A stretch of DNA of 64,000 nt, from the NCBI GenBank assembly GCA_973895155.1, contig OZ316891.1, forward strand, positions 15,500,001-15,564,000, written 5' to 3'. Below are positions 13,708 to 25,378 of this stretch, in pieces. Below the pieces are notes generated by a model, which was given only the letters and a program-made list of their open reading frames with translations, made no database searches and was not told where the DNA came from. Source of the DNA: Marsupella aquatica (taxonomy: Eukaryota > Marchantiophyta). Each line of letters starts with the position of its first letter. The stretch's first letter is position 1. The position numbers were made by a program, and so were the translations under genes.

Positions 13708-16700
13708 CTTTCCTATTCTTCAGAGAGGCATAGGAGCTACTTAAGAAAGGAGCATCAGAAGCGCGATTCCAGCACGACAGAGACTTTCAGCCCCAGTGGC
13801 GTCGAGCACAATGTTTCCTTCTGGAGTTGTATATTCGATTCTACCTCAACCGAGTTTGATTCCTCGCTGTACATCGTAAGCGTGACCTGCTGCTCTGATT
13901 TTGGTCCTCGGAGATTCATCGTTCCCAGATACTTTTCAGAGAAGAGTAGTATAGTAGCAGCTTACGAAAGGAGCTTGACAAGTGCCATTCCAACACAGAA
14001 AATTTGTCAGCCCCAGTGACATCGTGCACAATGTTTCTTTCTCAATTTGCATACCCGATTCTACCTGAACTAATTAAGTTTGATTCCTCCCGATTCTACG
14101 TCAACTAAGTTTGATTCCTCCCTACAGATACCTGTTTCTTTCTCAATTTGTGTGTCCGATTCTACCTCAGCCAAGTTGGTTTCCTCGCTGGACATTGGAA
14201 GTGTGACCTGCTGCTGTGATCCAATGTTCGAACCGGATGGATTCGAACCAACACGTATCCTCGCTTATGCACGAGTTCAAGATTAGAACCCCCGTCAATC
14301 ACAGCCCATGATGATCGGCGACCGTGGGGAGCCTCTAGTGCAATGCCATCCTAGTCACGACACACGTTTCTATGGATCCTCTCCGAGCTTGTAGCTGACC
14401 AGTAATTCGGAACAGACGGAGTATTCGTTTTTGGGCAGCTAAAGCTAGGGGACGTCCACTCCTAAAAGGCCGTGCCGGAAGAGCTCCGGAAAACGACTGA
14501 AATGAAATTATGTCGCTGGGTAACATGGCGATCCCGTTTGTCTTGATCATTGATGGAACATTGCCTCGATCGAATGGTTCAGCCTTGCACTAGCGTAACA
14601 TCATTACGGCACAAGGACACACAGTACCAAACGACATCTGAGCGGGACTGCTACCAGCTCTCGGTGTGATCGACAGCAAAATCAAAAAATTACGGAGGTG
14701 AGCCTTTCTGATCAGCGCAAAGGAGGGCCAGGGAAAGCATGCGATCCGACTGGAGAGCACTCTGAAACTATCTAAAAGTTCCAAGTGGGTAGGAACGTAC
14801 GATCGAGACAAAAAGGAACGGAAAAGAATCCATTTATACTAGCCCTTCGACGCTCGACGAAAGACCAAGTGCTTTTAGAGAACGATTTTCTTGTTTCATC
14901 CTTTTTTGAACGACTACCGTAGTGCGAGCTTAAGAACTTGGCGAAGCCTTCCAAGAAAGTAAAGTTTGTAGGGAACACGCCAGTCTACTTCTTCTCGAGT
15001 GGTTAAGCCCTATCCCCAGACCCTACGTGCGACGCTCGGACGTGCATTACAGTATTGGAAATCCAAGCATTCAAACCTAAGTCCTGTCTGGAATGCTAGA
15101 CTTCGAAGCATCGAGATCGACACGGGCGTAAGAAAATACATCCATTGTAAGCACCACATTCACGCAGACCGAGAGAGGAGCAACAGTGACCTTCCAAGGC
15201 ATTCTTTGATTTTGAAAATTAAACAGCTTGAAGCTCTATTTTCGATTCCGATTGATAGACAGGAGACATTTTGTGGCTACAAGTTGTCGGACAACTAGTC
15301 CTTTCGGGAAACGTTTTGAATTTGTCAAATTCAAGCACACAAACGGACGTACGCGTCAGTGAAATGATTGATTTCCTGTAGTAGTTATTGTGTACTGTAT
15401 GAAGCCGAGGAGAAACTGACTTCATGCTCGAAAGGCTTTTGATTTCATTGAACACCAGGAAATTGAAGTGCAAGAACATAATATATACAATCGAACAAAA
15501 TTGAGTGCGGACGTAGCGAATTGAGACGAGTAATTTTAAGCCCTGCTACGAGGGCTCCAGCTCTTATGTCAATTGTCGGTAATCAGAACTAATTTGATCT
15601 AGCAGGACTTCCTGCTGTGTTTGAAAAACCGCAAAAATGCATTGGAGACCAGACAGCGCTTCTTGGCCCTGCACGTACTCAACAATGGGTCGATCCTCAA
15701 TTCTACGTCCGGCTGTTCCCTTGCTGGATTGATTTCGATGCAATTTGTTACACTCTCTGACTACCCTATGCGGTTTGTCTCTGGGATCCTATCTTCTCTG
15801 CAATTGGGTTACTGGTCTAGATGCTCACTCGGCGAGTCTGAGCATTTTCAGTTTTAATTACCTTTCTTGAACTGCTGAGTTGTGTCTGTGCAGGGAGGAT
15901 AGAAAAAGCGTGGGACATTTTGAAGACTCTTCTTGACGTGCGCTGTACGTTGAGCCAGAGCAGGAGATTAAAAACACAGAAGGGCCAGTCGTCATTGGCA
16001 CAGCGCTCTAATTGTTCGTCTCGAATGCTGGTGACTACAGTGCTCATCGAGCGGTCCGTCACGTGCGACGTTGTAAAATCGAGGTACTCCTTGAGATCCG
16101 CTCGCTCATCGAATATGGAGTCTCCTATTAATATCAGCTCCAACTACCAAGGGTCAAGAGAAGACGAGTCGACACCAGAATGTGATCTGTACCCCAACAC
16201 GCCAGCAGCAGATCATCAAGACCATGGTGCGTGGACATTTCCACCCACAACTTCCAGATTTCCGTGGCGTCACCAGTTTGTCCTCAGCTTTCGAGACGAA
16301 CAATCAGAGTTTTGAGCCGGCCATCTTTAGGTAGTTACACAAGGTTCATCGCACGGTCAAGAACACTAATCGGAACTGTACATATATGTCCGGAGATTTG
16401 AGCCACTTTGTTGCGTCGTGCCCCTGCCCGAAGCTAGATCGACACCAGGTACGCTTGATTAGCCATGCACGGTCACTACTTAAGGTCAGTCCAGTTTCAA
16501 ACATCCTCGCAAACATCCAGTCAACTCTGAGTTGGACATAGTTATCGGAAGGTAGGAGAATTGAAAGAGTACTCCCAAACGGAATGCCAGCTGCGTCGCA
16601 CGATTATACAGTAGAGGAAAATCCTTCCGGGAGTCCTTGCGCTTGTCGAGCAGTGTGCAGGTACATGCACTTGCCTGAAAATGCGTTTGATAACTTTATC

Positions 16701-16724
16701 GCAGAGACTACCAGGGACGACGAA
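13708..16724. other. Divergent intergenic region between dynein and OPT gene 1
   Basis: This 3-kb spacer should carry the promoters of the leftward dynein gene and the rightward OPT gene. It contains the tandem repeat at 13,758-14,222. Open frames here (for example 15,817-16,143 minus, 15,920-16,315 plus, 14,999-15,298 plus) match no family I recognise and lack clear splice partners, so no gene is called. The segment just before 16,725 resembles the segment before the OPT gene 2 start and is probably 5' UTR. Confidence 0.5.
13758..14222. repeat. Diverged tandem repeat upstream of the dynein gene
   Basis: Two to three diverged units share, in order, a CAGCCCCAGTG block, ACAATGTTTC, GATTCTACCT, AAGTTTGATTCCTC and a GTGACCTGCTGCT block. 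Unit one runs about 13,775-13,895 and unit two about 14,008-14,218; unit two contains internal re-duplication of the GATTCTAC...TTTGATTCCTC part (14,058, 14,092, 14,157). It sits 50-500 bp upstream of the dynein ATG, so it may lie in promoter or 5' UTR. Confidence 0.7.
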
Positions 16725-19700
16725 ATGAAAGGGCGCAAGTCCGATGCTGTGGATGAACCAGAAGATGATCAATCACCTGTTGAAGAAGTGGCTCTAACTG
16801 TACCCACTACCGATGATCCTGGAACACCTGTCTGGACGTTTCGCATGTGGGCGCTTGGTGTGTTTTCGTGTTCCGTTCTTGCTTTCCTAAATCAGTTCTT
16901 TGCGTACAGAACTGAGCCTCTTGTCATCTCTGCAGTTTGTGCTCAACTCGCCGCTCTGCCTTTGGGACGGCTCATGGCTGCCACTCTCCCTTCTAGGAAA
17001 TGGTTAAGAGGCTCCATATTCGAGTTCTCTCTGAATCCAGGCCCCTTTAACATGAAGGAGCACGTGCTCATCACCATTTTCGCGAATGCTGGGGCTGGTG
17101 GGGCTTATGCAATTGGCATTGTAACTGTCGTCAAGGCTTTCTACGGAAAGAGCATAAGTTTCTTTGCTGGCCTCGCCATTACTATCACTACTCAGGTAAA
17201 CTCTTATCAAAGACCATCCTTCTATTCGGAGAGCTCATGCCTTCAAGGCTACACAGCGCGCTTGCAGAATGATTAATTTAGTACTTTTCTTTACATGCAT
17301 TTTGACAAATGTATGATTAATTTAGTACTTTTCTTTACATGCGTTTTGACAAATGTATTGTCAAAGTTTTCTATGGGAAGCATTATTTAGGTAGCCAAAC
17401 GATCACCACCGTACCACCCACGGCTTTTATGGAACTTTCAATACTTACCCGATTCAGAATATTGTTTAACGAATTTTAGTTTTGAAAATCACATCTTGGG
17501 AGTGCAGAACCTCGGAAATGTGGATCCTCATAGTGTTGTCCCCTACAACACCGCGTCAGAGAACTTTTTGTACTTCTTGCCTTTTGCATGTCTACGTTGT
17601 TACGCCGATCGAGAGCTAAATGACCGCTCAAGGTTGTCCGATGAGTTTGGTCATGAAGCAAGTTCGACAGCTTATCTCGTAACATGACTCTGGGAGCCCC
17701 TCTGGGAGCCGTGAACGTGGTTGGAATTGTCAATCATAAAACACATGTGTATGAAACAGAGGATTTAAACCGAAGGTGGTCCACAGGTCTGTTGACCAAT
17801 ACTCTTCTACATGCCAGATGATTGGCTATGGATGGGCAGGACTCTTCCGCAATTTCTTGGTAAAGCCTGCCCAAATGTGGTGGCCTGTGAACTTGGTGAA
17901 TGTTTCGCTATTCAGGTAAACAGATTCATGATTTATATTTAATTATTGTTCTATCGGTATATCTCTACAAAGTCTCGAAATCTTGATCAGAGTTCTAAAT
18001 CATATTTAAAACGAAGTTTTCCAGAATTAATCGTTGCCTCTGGTTGAATGTCTGCATATGTCAAGGACCCTTCATGACAAAGACCCAAGACCCAAGAGAG
18101 GACTAACTCGAGTCCAGTTTTTCCTGTTCGTATTATCCATAAGCTTTGCTTGGTACACTTTGCCCGGCTACTTGTTTCCAATGCTCTCCTCCATCTCTTG
18201 GGTGTGTTGGGCTTGGCCTCATTCGATCACCGCTCATCAGCTGGGCTCCGGAATGAGTGGTCTTGGCATCGGTGCTATTGGCCTCGACTGGTCTACGATT
18301 GCCTCTTTCCTTGGCAGTCCTCTTGCGACACCGTTTTTTGCCATCGCAAACCTCTTTGTCGGATTTCTCTTGGTCATGTACGTCGTGACCCCAATCATGT
18401 ACTACAGCGACGTCTACTCTGCAAAGACTTTCCCAATATTCTCCAGTGGACTCTTCGATTCGTTGGGGCAAACTTACGACATCTCTCGAGTCATAAATAA
18501 TCAATTTTATTTGGACCCTGTCGCCTATGAAGGTTACAGCAAGCTCCACCTCAGCGCTTTCTTCGTCTTCACTTATGGTGTGGGTTTCGCAGCGCTAGCG
18601 GCCACTTTGAGTCATGTCATTTTGTTTCACGGAAGGTATGCTTTACGAACTTGGCTTGCGGATCAGAATTTGCCAAAGCTGAGATCAATATCTTAGACAT
18701 AGTTATTTGCCAATTTGTATGTCACAGACAGTGCTTCGTATTCAAGTCTTCGAACTTAATTTGTTTTGCTTGTGTACAAGTTCTGCATAATTCGTAAAAT
18801 GCAGTGCTCCGTGATTCGACCTGTGTTTATTTTCAGATGTATTTCTCTTCATGTGGCATGTTTCTCGTTGCTTTAGAACTTAACACAATGAAAGAGAACG
18901 TCTGGGCCGGGAGAGAATCTCTAATTGTCTGCGTCTATTGTGGTCATATTGGCAGGGAGATGCGGGAACAGTTTCATGCAGCTCTATACCAGGAGAAAGA
19001 AGACGTGCATACTCGATTGATGAGAGCATATCCAGAGGTCCCCCAATGGTGGTTCCACGTCTTGCTTGTTGTCTTCATTACTCTCTCCATTGCAGCTTGC
19101 GAATTGTTCCATGACGAGCTTCAGCTGCCGTGGTGGGGAGTCATCCTGGCATGCGCCCTTGCCGTTACCTTCACCCTTCCAATTGGAGTCATCGCGGCCA
19201 CAACCAATCAGGTATGGTGTCCGTAGTGAGACCGGATCAGTGCACTCGCCTCTAACCTGTCATCCTTACCATCATGCCTGAGATCCAAATCAATATATTA
19301 CACACATCTACCTTCGTGACAAAGTAAATACAGATAATTAAATACAGAGTGGGATTAATTTATGAACATAAAGTTATTTTGGGAAATGTGGCCAAATGTG
19401 GTCCATGGGGAGCATCAGTTTCAAATGACCAACGTGGTGGTCCATGGGAGCATCATTTTCCTTGAATTTTGTATAAAGAGCTCTACACTAATTGTTTGAA
19501 TTTTATTCTAATGATGCATGATTATCATTTTGACAAATATGAAAATTTTATTCTAATCATGCATGATTATCATTTTGACATATACTTCATATCTTATGCT
19601 TTCCATTCACGTACATTTTGGTGGGGCCCTAGAGTCAAAGGTCTAGAGTCTCCACCCTAGAAGCCTAGACTCCAACTCTAGCTTCTTTTCATGACTAATA

Positions 19701-20847
19701 TAGATTCAGAACCTCGGATGATTGACTTGATGTCAGGTGCCAGGGCTGAACATTGTGACAGAGTACTTAATCGGTTATTTGTATCCTGGAAGGCCAGTGG
19801 CAAATGTCTGCTTCAAGACTTACGGTTATATCAGCATGACCCAGGCTGTTACATTTCTTCAGGACTTCAAATTGGGCCACTACATGAAGATTCCACCACG
19901 TAGTATGTTCTTCGTCCAGGTATACGTACCTCAAACTAAAGTAAAAGTATTTCATTGATCTTTCATAGAATGAGAGGATGGTTAGCTTCTCTATTTAACT
20001 TAGCTCACAGCCTTCATGGCTTCGAAATGGTTAAATTTTAGATTTGGTATGCAAATGGGGCGATACATAAATATTAAGCTCTCTCCCGGTGCATTGGTTG
20101 GCCTGTCCTATAGCCAAATATTATCTGCACGTATCGGTTGACCAGTAGAGAACTGAGGCTTGTGATCCACTGCAAAAAACTTGTATTTCGAAACTTTGTA
20201 ACGTAGCTCATATGTCAGGCTGTGGTGGGAATGTGGCACAGCTTTGCGGTACAGTTTTAGCAGCAGTAGTGAACTTAGCAACCGCTTGGTGGTTGCTAAC
20301 TTCGATCGAAAATATTTGTCGGAAAGACCTACTATCTCCAAACAGCCCTTGGACTTGTCCGTCCGATAGAGTGTTCTTCGACGCCTCAGTGATTTGGGGA
20401 CTAATAGGGCCGAAGAGGATCTTCGGATCGGAGGGTCTTTATAAAGCTGTGAACTGGTTCTTCCTCGCTGGGGCCTTGGCTCCTTTCTCGGTTTGGCTGG
20501 CTGCAAGGAAATGGCCAGAGAAGAAGTGGATCAGAAAGATCAACATGCCCATTATGATCGGGGCGACTGGGCTCATGCCTCCCGCTTCTGCTGTCAACTT
20601 CACCACCTGGTTTGTGGTTGGGTTCATCTTCCAGTATCTTTTCTTTAAGTACCACAAGGCCTGGTGGCAAAGATACAACTATATCATGTCAGCTGGTTTG
20701 GATGCTGGAGTGGCATTCATGGGATTGACGCTCTACTTCTCCTTGGGGTTACAACAAACGTCTATTACTTGGTGGGGAACCAACCTTGATAACTGCCCTC
20801 TGGCTACTTGTCCAACGGCTCCTGGTGTCCATGTCAGTGGTTGCTAA
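16725..20847 (+). CDS. Oligopeptide transporter (OPT family), tandem copy 1
   Basis: Six exons: 16,725-17,195; 17,818-17,915; 18,066-18,635; 18,956-19,211; 19,737-19,919; 20,242-20,847, with phases 0,2,2,0,0, giving about 727 aa, the normal length for a plant OPT. The family are proton-coupled carriers of small peptides, glutathione or metal chelates, with many membrane helices, usually in the plasma membrane. Visible signatures are the NPG motif (SLNPGPFN, exon 1) and KIPPR ([10 protein letters not shown], exon 5), plus long hydrophobic helices throughout. The start was chosen because the DNA just upstream and the first codons ([14 protein letters not shown]) align with copy 2; an upstream in-frame ATG at 16,584 exists but lacks that support. 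Exons 2-5 have exactly the lengths of copy 2. No stop or frameshift. Substrate cannot be told from sequence. Confidence 0.93.
17269..17356. repeat. 44-bp tandem duplication in OPT1 intron 1
   Basis: Two adjacent 44-bp units (17,269-17,312 and 17,313-17,356) differ at one base (GCATTTT versus GCGTTTT). The near identity suggests a recent duplication. It is absent from intron 1 of OPT copy 2. Confidence 0.9.
19498..19580. repeat. Two-copy tandem repeat in OPT1 intron 4
   Basis: Units of about 38 bp at 19,498-19,535 and 19,544-19,580 share AATTTTATTCTAAT followed by CATGCATGATTATCATTTTG with one or two differences. No coding meaning; intron 4 only. Confidence 0.85.
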
Positions 20848-22653
20848 ACCTAAGCACATTCTGCTTCGTGGAGAACGCATAGGTGAGAAACCTAAGTGCA
20901 GTGTTCCAAAAATGCTGGGAATGTGAGCCTTATGTCATCCGAGACTTTAATTTGCAAAAGTTTCCAGAGCTTAGCAAGTCAAAACTATGTGAGGCGATCC
21001 CGTGCGGGCGGAAGAGATGATTTGATCCCCTTGCGGACTTCCCGGGAGACATTGCCTACCAGCATGGAGAAACCCACGGTAGGGAGGCAATCGCGTGCGC
21101 GCGGAAGGCGTTTGCAATCCAAGCATATCCCAATCCTTGTGCGGTCTACGAAAATGCATGCGATGTGAGGATTTTTGAGCTGGAACAAAGAAAGGGCGTG
21201 CACATGATGATCAAGGTTTGTTCGTTTTCAAACTTGTTGTAATGGGCTACCACTAGGCTACTCGTCTTAGTGGTGTCGCTGACATCTTGATCTTGATCAA
21301 AACAGGGATCAAGAGCCCCTATTTCATTTTGGTTGTTGTTCCATACTTTGTTTCTATCTTGACTCTGCAATATCAATTGAGCTCACATGTAAATTTAAAT
21401 TTTGGAGCATCTTTATCTCGGAGGAAAGATTGGTCATGCTGGTCCTAGCGTTATATATCGTTGTTTTGGATTGCAAGCTGGTAACTTTTTGAGTGTCCAT
21501 TGTATATATAGTTACTGTCTGTCGTTGATTGTAGGCTGCCTAGAACTGTTCTATCTATCTACGAGTTAGCATTTTTATCTTTGAGCTAAGATGAGTATTA
21601 TGGCAGGCCTCATTCTAGATGTTCGGCATATTATTCATTCGGGCCACGAATTGTGTCATCTTTCCATTCTTTCATTGGTTTGTTAGCTTTTAATTAAGCC
21701 CATGTGTTCTCACAATAAGAGAAGAGCCTGTCTTGCACTAATTTTGGTCCCCCTAGGATCTAATCTTGTTCGAAAATGGAATTTACTACAGGTAGAGGAT
21801 TTTTAAAACCAAGACCACCATAGCACCTTGAATGTCACTCCATTCACAATTAAAGAAATTGGATTGATCAACACGTTGGAAGAAGTTCATGAGTGAATGA
21901 AGTGAAGCTAGATTTGCTCCCCTTAGAAAGATTAACTAATGCAGAGAAGTCGGGAGAAAGATGAAGAGCAGACTTAAATCGGTCGACTAATTTGTTTGCT
22001 GAGAGCTGTCAAGCCTCAAGCTTAGCTTTGAAGCGAGTGGAAGAGGTAGAGAAAGTCAGTGACATTGGTACGTACACAACATGACTGGCAAGGATAGACT
22101 CCAGGCGCGGAAGGAGGTAGGAGGAGGCAGCTGATGGGGTGCCAGTTTTGACAAGTCCAAGCTGGGACCAAGAATGGAAGGTTGGGCAAAGGCAGATGGA
22201 GCCGAATCAAGATGAGATAATGCAGAGTTGCATAAACCTGCAGTCGAGGTGCCTTAACCATGAGTCAAGAGCTCAGTTCCGTGTTCTTTTGATCAAAGCG
22301 AGTCAGGGGCACTGCAGCCTGGTTATTCAGATTGTCTTCATGGTCTAAGTTTGTTAGCTCATATCACATTGGGCTGTTGTTAGAATCAGTGTTGTTACTC
22401 AGGATCACGCGTTATGGGCACTTTGGCCAGCTCGAGAGCTCCAGATCTGGGAGCGGAGCCGGAGGGGGTCTCAAACCGTGCACTGTCGTTTCGCCACATT
22501 CAGCAGCTCAGTAGCACCAGTCGAAATTCATGAGTGGCACTTGATACTGTTGACCACCATTGTACGCCACTTGAGAGAAGCCCATATCTCGGTCCCTTCC
22601 ATTGCTTGAAACCTTAACTAGTGGACGAAAGCGAAACCTCCCCATCATATATA
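20848..22653. other. Spacer between the two OPT genes, left part
   Basis: Begins with OPT1 3' UTR. Open frames are short and unrelated to known families. I see no gene, RNA or complete transposon up to the Helitron-like element at 22,654. Confidence 0.5.
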
Positions 22654-22834
22654 TCTACGACTATAATAAGGGATCCCGCCTTTTTTCGTCCTTCATTCCG
22701 TTATGAAATACAGAATTGGCAGGAATCAAAATTGGTCGTTAGATATTTTAGAGTATTTTTGTATCCATTCGATTCGATTACCACTTGCCCTCTCTTGCCT
22801 CATTGCACCGTGCAAAGCACGGGCATAGGGCTCG
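22654..22834 (+). mobile_element. Non-autonomous Helitron-like element, copy 2
   Basis: Begins TCTACGACTATAATAAG after an A and ends with a CACCGTGC/GCACGGGC hairpin plus CATAGGGCTCG before a T. Same family as 2,413-2,679, opposite orientation, shorter interior. A TATA run and a second GTGCGTGCTTTGCAC block follow at 22,835-22,875, which may be a fragment of another terminus. No coding capacity. Confidence 0.6.
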
Positions 22835-22894
22835 TATATATATACTAGCTCAATACTCGTGCGTGCTTTGCACAAAAGGAGTTCGTGTCAGTCA

Positions 22895-23745
22895 AGATGT
22901 AGTTGAGAAAAAAGATGCCTTGTCAACCAAGAGGCCGTGGAGAAAAAAGATGTCCTATCAGCCCAATGGTAGTTGAGAGAAAAAAAATCTTTGAGGACAA
23001 AGATGTCGTGTCGGCCAAGTCAGAGGATGTTACGAAAAAAGATGTTGTCGCCCAAGAGGACGTTGAGAAAAAAATGTTGTGTCGGCCATGTCGTTAAGAA
23101 AAATTATCGTGTAGGTTAAGATGTCATTGAGAAAAAAGATGTCGTGTCGGCAAAGCACAGGTCATTTTGCCAAAGATGCCATTATGTGAAATAGGTTCTT
23201 AAGAAAAAGGTGTCATTTTGCAAAAGATATGGTGAAGTAAAAGATGTTATAAAAAAAAGGTGTCATTTCACCCAAGCTCTCCTTATGTGAAAGATGTTAT
23301 GAAATAAAAAGTCAAAGAGAGAAAAACCTAGTATTTTTCTTTGTTTTGCTTTTTCCCAAAATGCCCCTACATTTGAATGGCGACCACTCTATAAATTGAC
23401 ACAACGTTATATTATCGGTTTCAGGTTTAGGGTTTTAGGGTTTAGCAAAGATGACCATGATGTCGGTATCCTTTCAATCCCCGTGCGGTGCATAAAAGAT
23501 GCTGTTTGGTTAAGATATAATTGTTGAGAAATAGATTGTGGTGCAAAAGATATCATTGAATAACAAAAATTTGTTAAAATATATTATTGCACAAAACTTT
23601 TGTTGAGTGAAAGATATCATTGTGCAAAGTAGTGGCTACGGCAGCCACAAAAGTTCACTTTTTTCTTTTTCTTTCTTGCATAAAAAATTATTGAATAAAA
23701 GATGTCATTGCACAAAAGATTGGCTATGACAGCCTCAAAAGTATA
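22895..23745. repeat. Decayed GAGAAAAAAGATGTC-type repeat array (locus 1)
   Basis: About 25 loose copies of GAGAAAAAAGATGTC, often followed by GTGTCGGCCAAG, spaced roughly 25-40 bp. Spacing is too irregular for a fresh satellite. The same motif forms shorter arrays at 38,890-39,095 and 43,555-43,760. The reading frames across it are repeat artefacts. Confidence 0.75.
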
Positions 23746-23882
23746 ACAAAATGAGAGGTGTTTTGTTTTCCCCTTCTTTCTCTTATGTTCCTTTTAAACC
23801 TTAACCTCCCACTTTTCCCCCTTTTCCTATTTTTGGTCTTCTCTTTTTCTTATTCACCATCACTCCACTCGTTTGCCGCCCT

Positions 23883-23900
23883 CCCCCCCCCCCCCCCCCC
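23883..23900. repeat. Poly-C tract, 18 bp
   Basis: Uninterrupted run of 18 C followed by C/A/T-rich DNA. Length is likely uncertain in the assembly. A 14-C run lies at 59,329-59,342. Confidence 0.9.
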
Positions 23901-24205
23901 ACCTCCCCACCCATGTAAGACTGGAGCCCTTCGAGAGGCTGCCCTACATTGCGAGTGTGCCCCTTGCCCGACACCTTGCCATCAACGCCCATGCCATGTG
24001 CTTCACTATGTCTTTGGGCCTTATTACTTTTGTTTCTGGCATTGAAAATGACATTGCAAATGACTGAAAAATCACCACAAATAATTATCGGGAGAATAGT
24101 TTTTTATTGATCTAGTGACTAAAATATTATTAGCAATTAAACTACTCTTACCAGTATTACACAAAATTATGCTGCACACAATATTGAATATGTACAATAT
24201 TTACT

Positions 24206-24326
24206 TGCATGGATCATGGAGGGAGTGGATCATGGAGGGAGGTACTTGCATGGATCATGGAGGGAGTATCCTCCTTGATGATAGTGCATTGATCCTTGTG
24301 CATTGTGTTAAAGGTGCATTGTGTTA
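24206..24326. repeat. Short tandem duplications (GGATCATGGAGGGAG and GTGCATTGTGTTAAAG)
   Basis: TTGCATGGATCATGGAGGGAG is present twice with an extra GGATCATGGAGGGAG between, followed by a twofold GTGCATTGTGTTAAAG. These are local slippage duplications in the OPT spacer. Confidence 0.8.
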
Positions 24327-24971
24327 AAGTCTTTCACTTTTTTTGGGGTGTCTCGTGTGATTATTCTTGCTTGTCTTGGGCTGTGCAATGTTTTGTGAGT
24401 CACACTAAATTCAATTCACACTTTGGCTTTATTGCTTACCTTGGACTTTTTTTAATTTTTGTGCCCTGCAAATTTGAACGAACCACTCTAAAAAAGTGGG
24501 CAACTGTGTACTATAGTTTAGAATATCGAGAGATAGGATTTGGAAATGTAAATTCGAAAGATCATGTGCTGTGCTCTGCCTTATACACCGGCCGAAAGAT
24601 GCATATCCTCTCCTGGAATATCAATTATGACCATTCGGGTCAGATCTATTTTCAGAGCTAGGTCGCGATATTATTGGTAGCTCATTCCAACTCCGGCCAG
24701 TCCTTGGCCGGACCAACGTCCCAAATTTAAATTGTTGCATAGTCAAAATTGTACGTGAGCCATGTGTGTTTTCGTGTCTGAATTTTGTTGGAGAGAGGTT
24801 CGGAGAGAGGACGCGGCTCCATGCTCTCCATCAGGCGCGTATCTTCGCCATCGGTGATCATCAAATTCAGCAGAATAGAAGTTGCTCCGTGTCATCGTGT
24901 TCAGCTCTGCGTGCTACAGACGGGGCTCCAGGCCGGTCCACTTCCTTTGTTTCCGGCTTGATCTAAAGCGC

Positions 24972-25021
24972 ACCGTGTTTGATCTTCGAATACCCTGTGT
25001 ACGTGCTCGATCAAACACGGT
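24972..25021. other. Perfect 13-bp inverted repeat upstream of OPT gene 2
   Basis: Arms ACCGTGTTTGATC (24,972-24,984) and GATCAAACACGGT (25,009-25,021) are exact complements around a 24-base spacer, 358 bp before the OPT2 ATG. It could form a hairpin or be a remnant of a small transposon. No terminator role is implied in a plant. Confidence 0.7.
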
Positions 25022-25378
25022 TATGTCAGCTTTGATCTGCTTTAGGCCCGACTGCTCATCACATGGAGTGTCCCAACGCAAATTTCACTGAACAGCACCA
25101 GCCAACTGCAGAATATCGATGGGTCGGCATGCAGCAAAGCCTAGCGTGCACCGTAGCACTTCAGTTGAGCCTCAAAATCGTGACAGTACGTGAGATTTCT
25201 ATCTGCTAGCAAAGCTCTGCACTGTCAAAGGTTTACCCGAACAATCCAAAAGCATATCCAAGTTCATTTCAATTGTGATGATGTCCATTCAAATACACCA
25301 TACGATATAAACTAGTGTGATGGTACGTACGTATTGTTGATGATCGATATTATCACAGAGACGACCGGGTTTAACAAG

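Noticed and set aside
15817-16315. Overlapping frames on both strands between dynein and OPT1
   Set aside because: No family likeness, no phase-consistent splice partners, and mutual antisense overlap; kept as intergenic.
18133-18549. 138-codon minus-strand frame, and a like one at 26,280-26,777
   Set aside because: Complements of OPT exon 3 in both copies; conserved only because the sense exon is.
20212-20241. Alternative OPT1 exon 6 start at the ATGTCAGGCTGTGG stretch
   Set aside because: Acceptors there put the conserved LCGT segment out of frame; the GGCACAG acceptor before 20,242 (28,484 in copy 2) keeps phase and family continuity.
20108-20506. 132-codon minus-strand frame
   Set aside because: Overlaps OPT1 exon 6 antisense; no domain.
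22895-23745. Regularly spaced repeats considered as a CRISPR-like array
   Set aside because: Units are degenerate, spacing irregular, no unique equal-length spacers, and the genome is a spliced plant genome.
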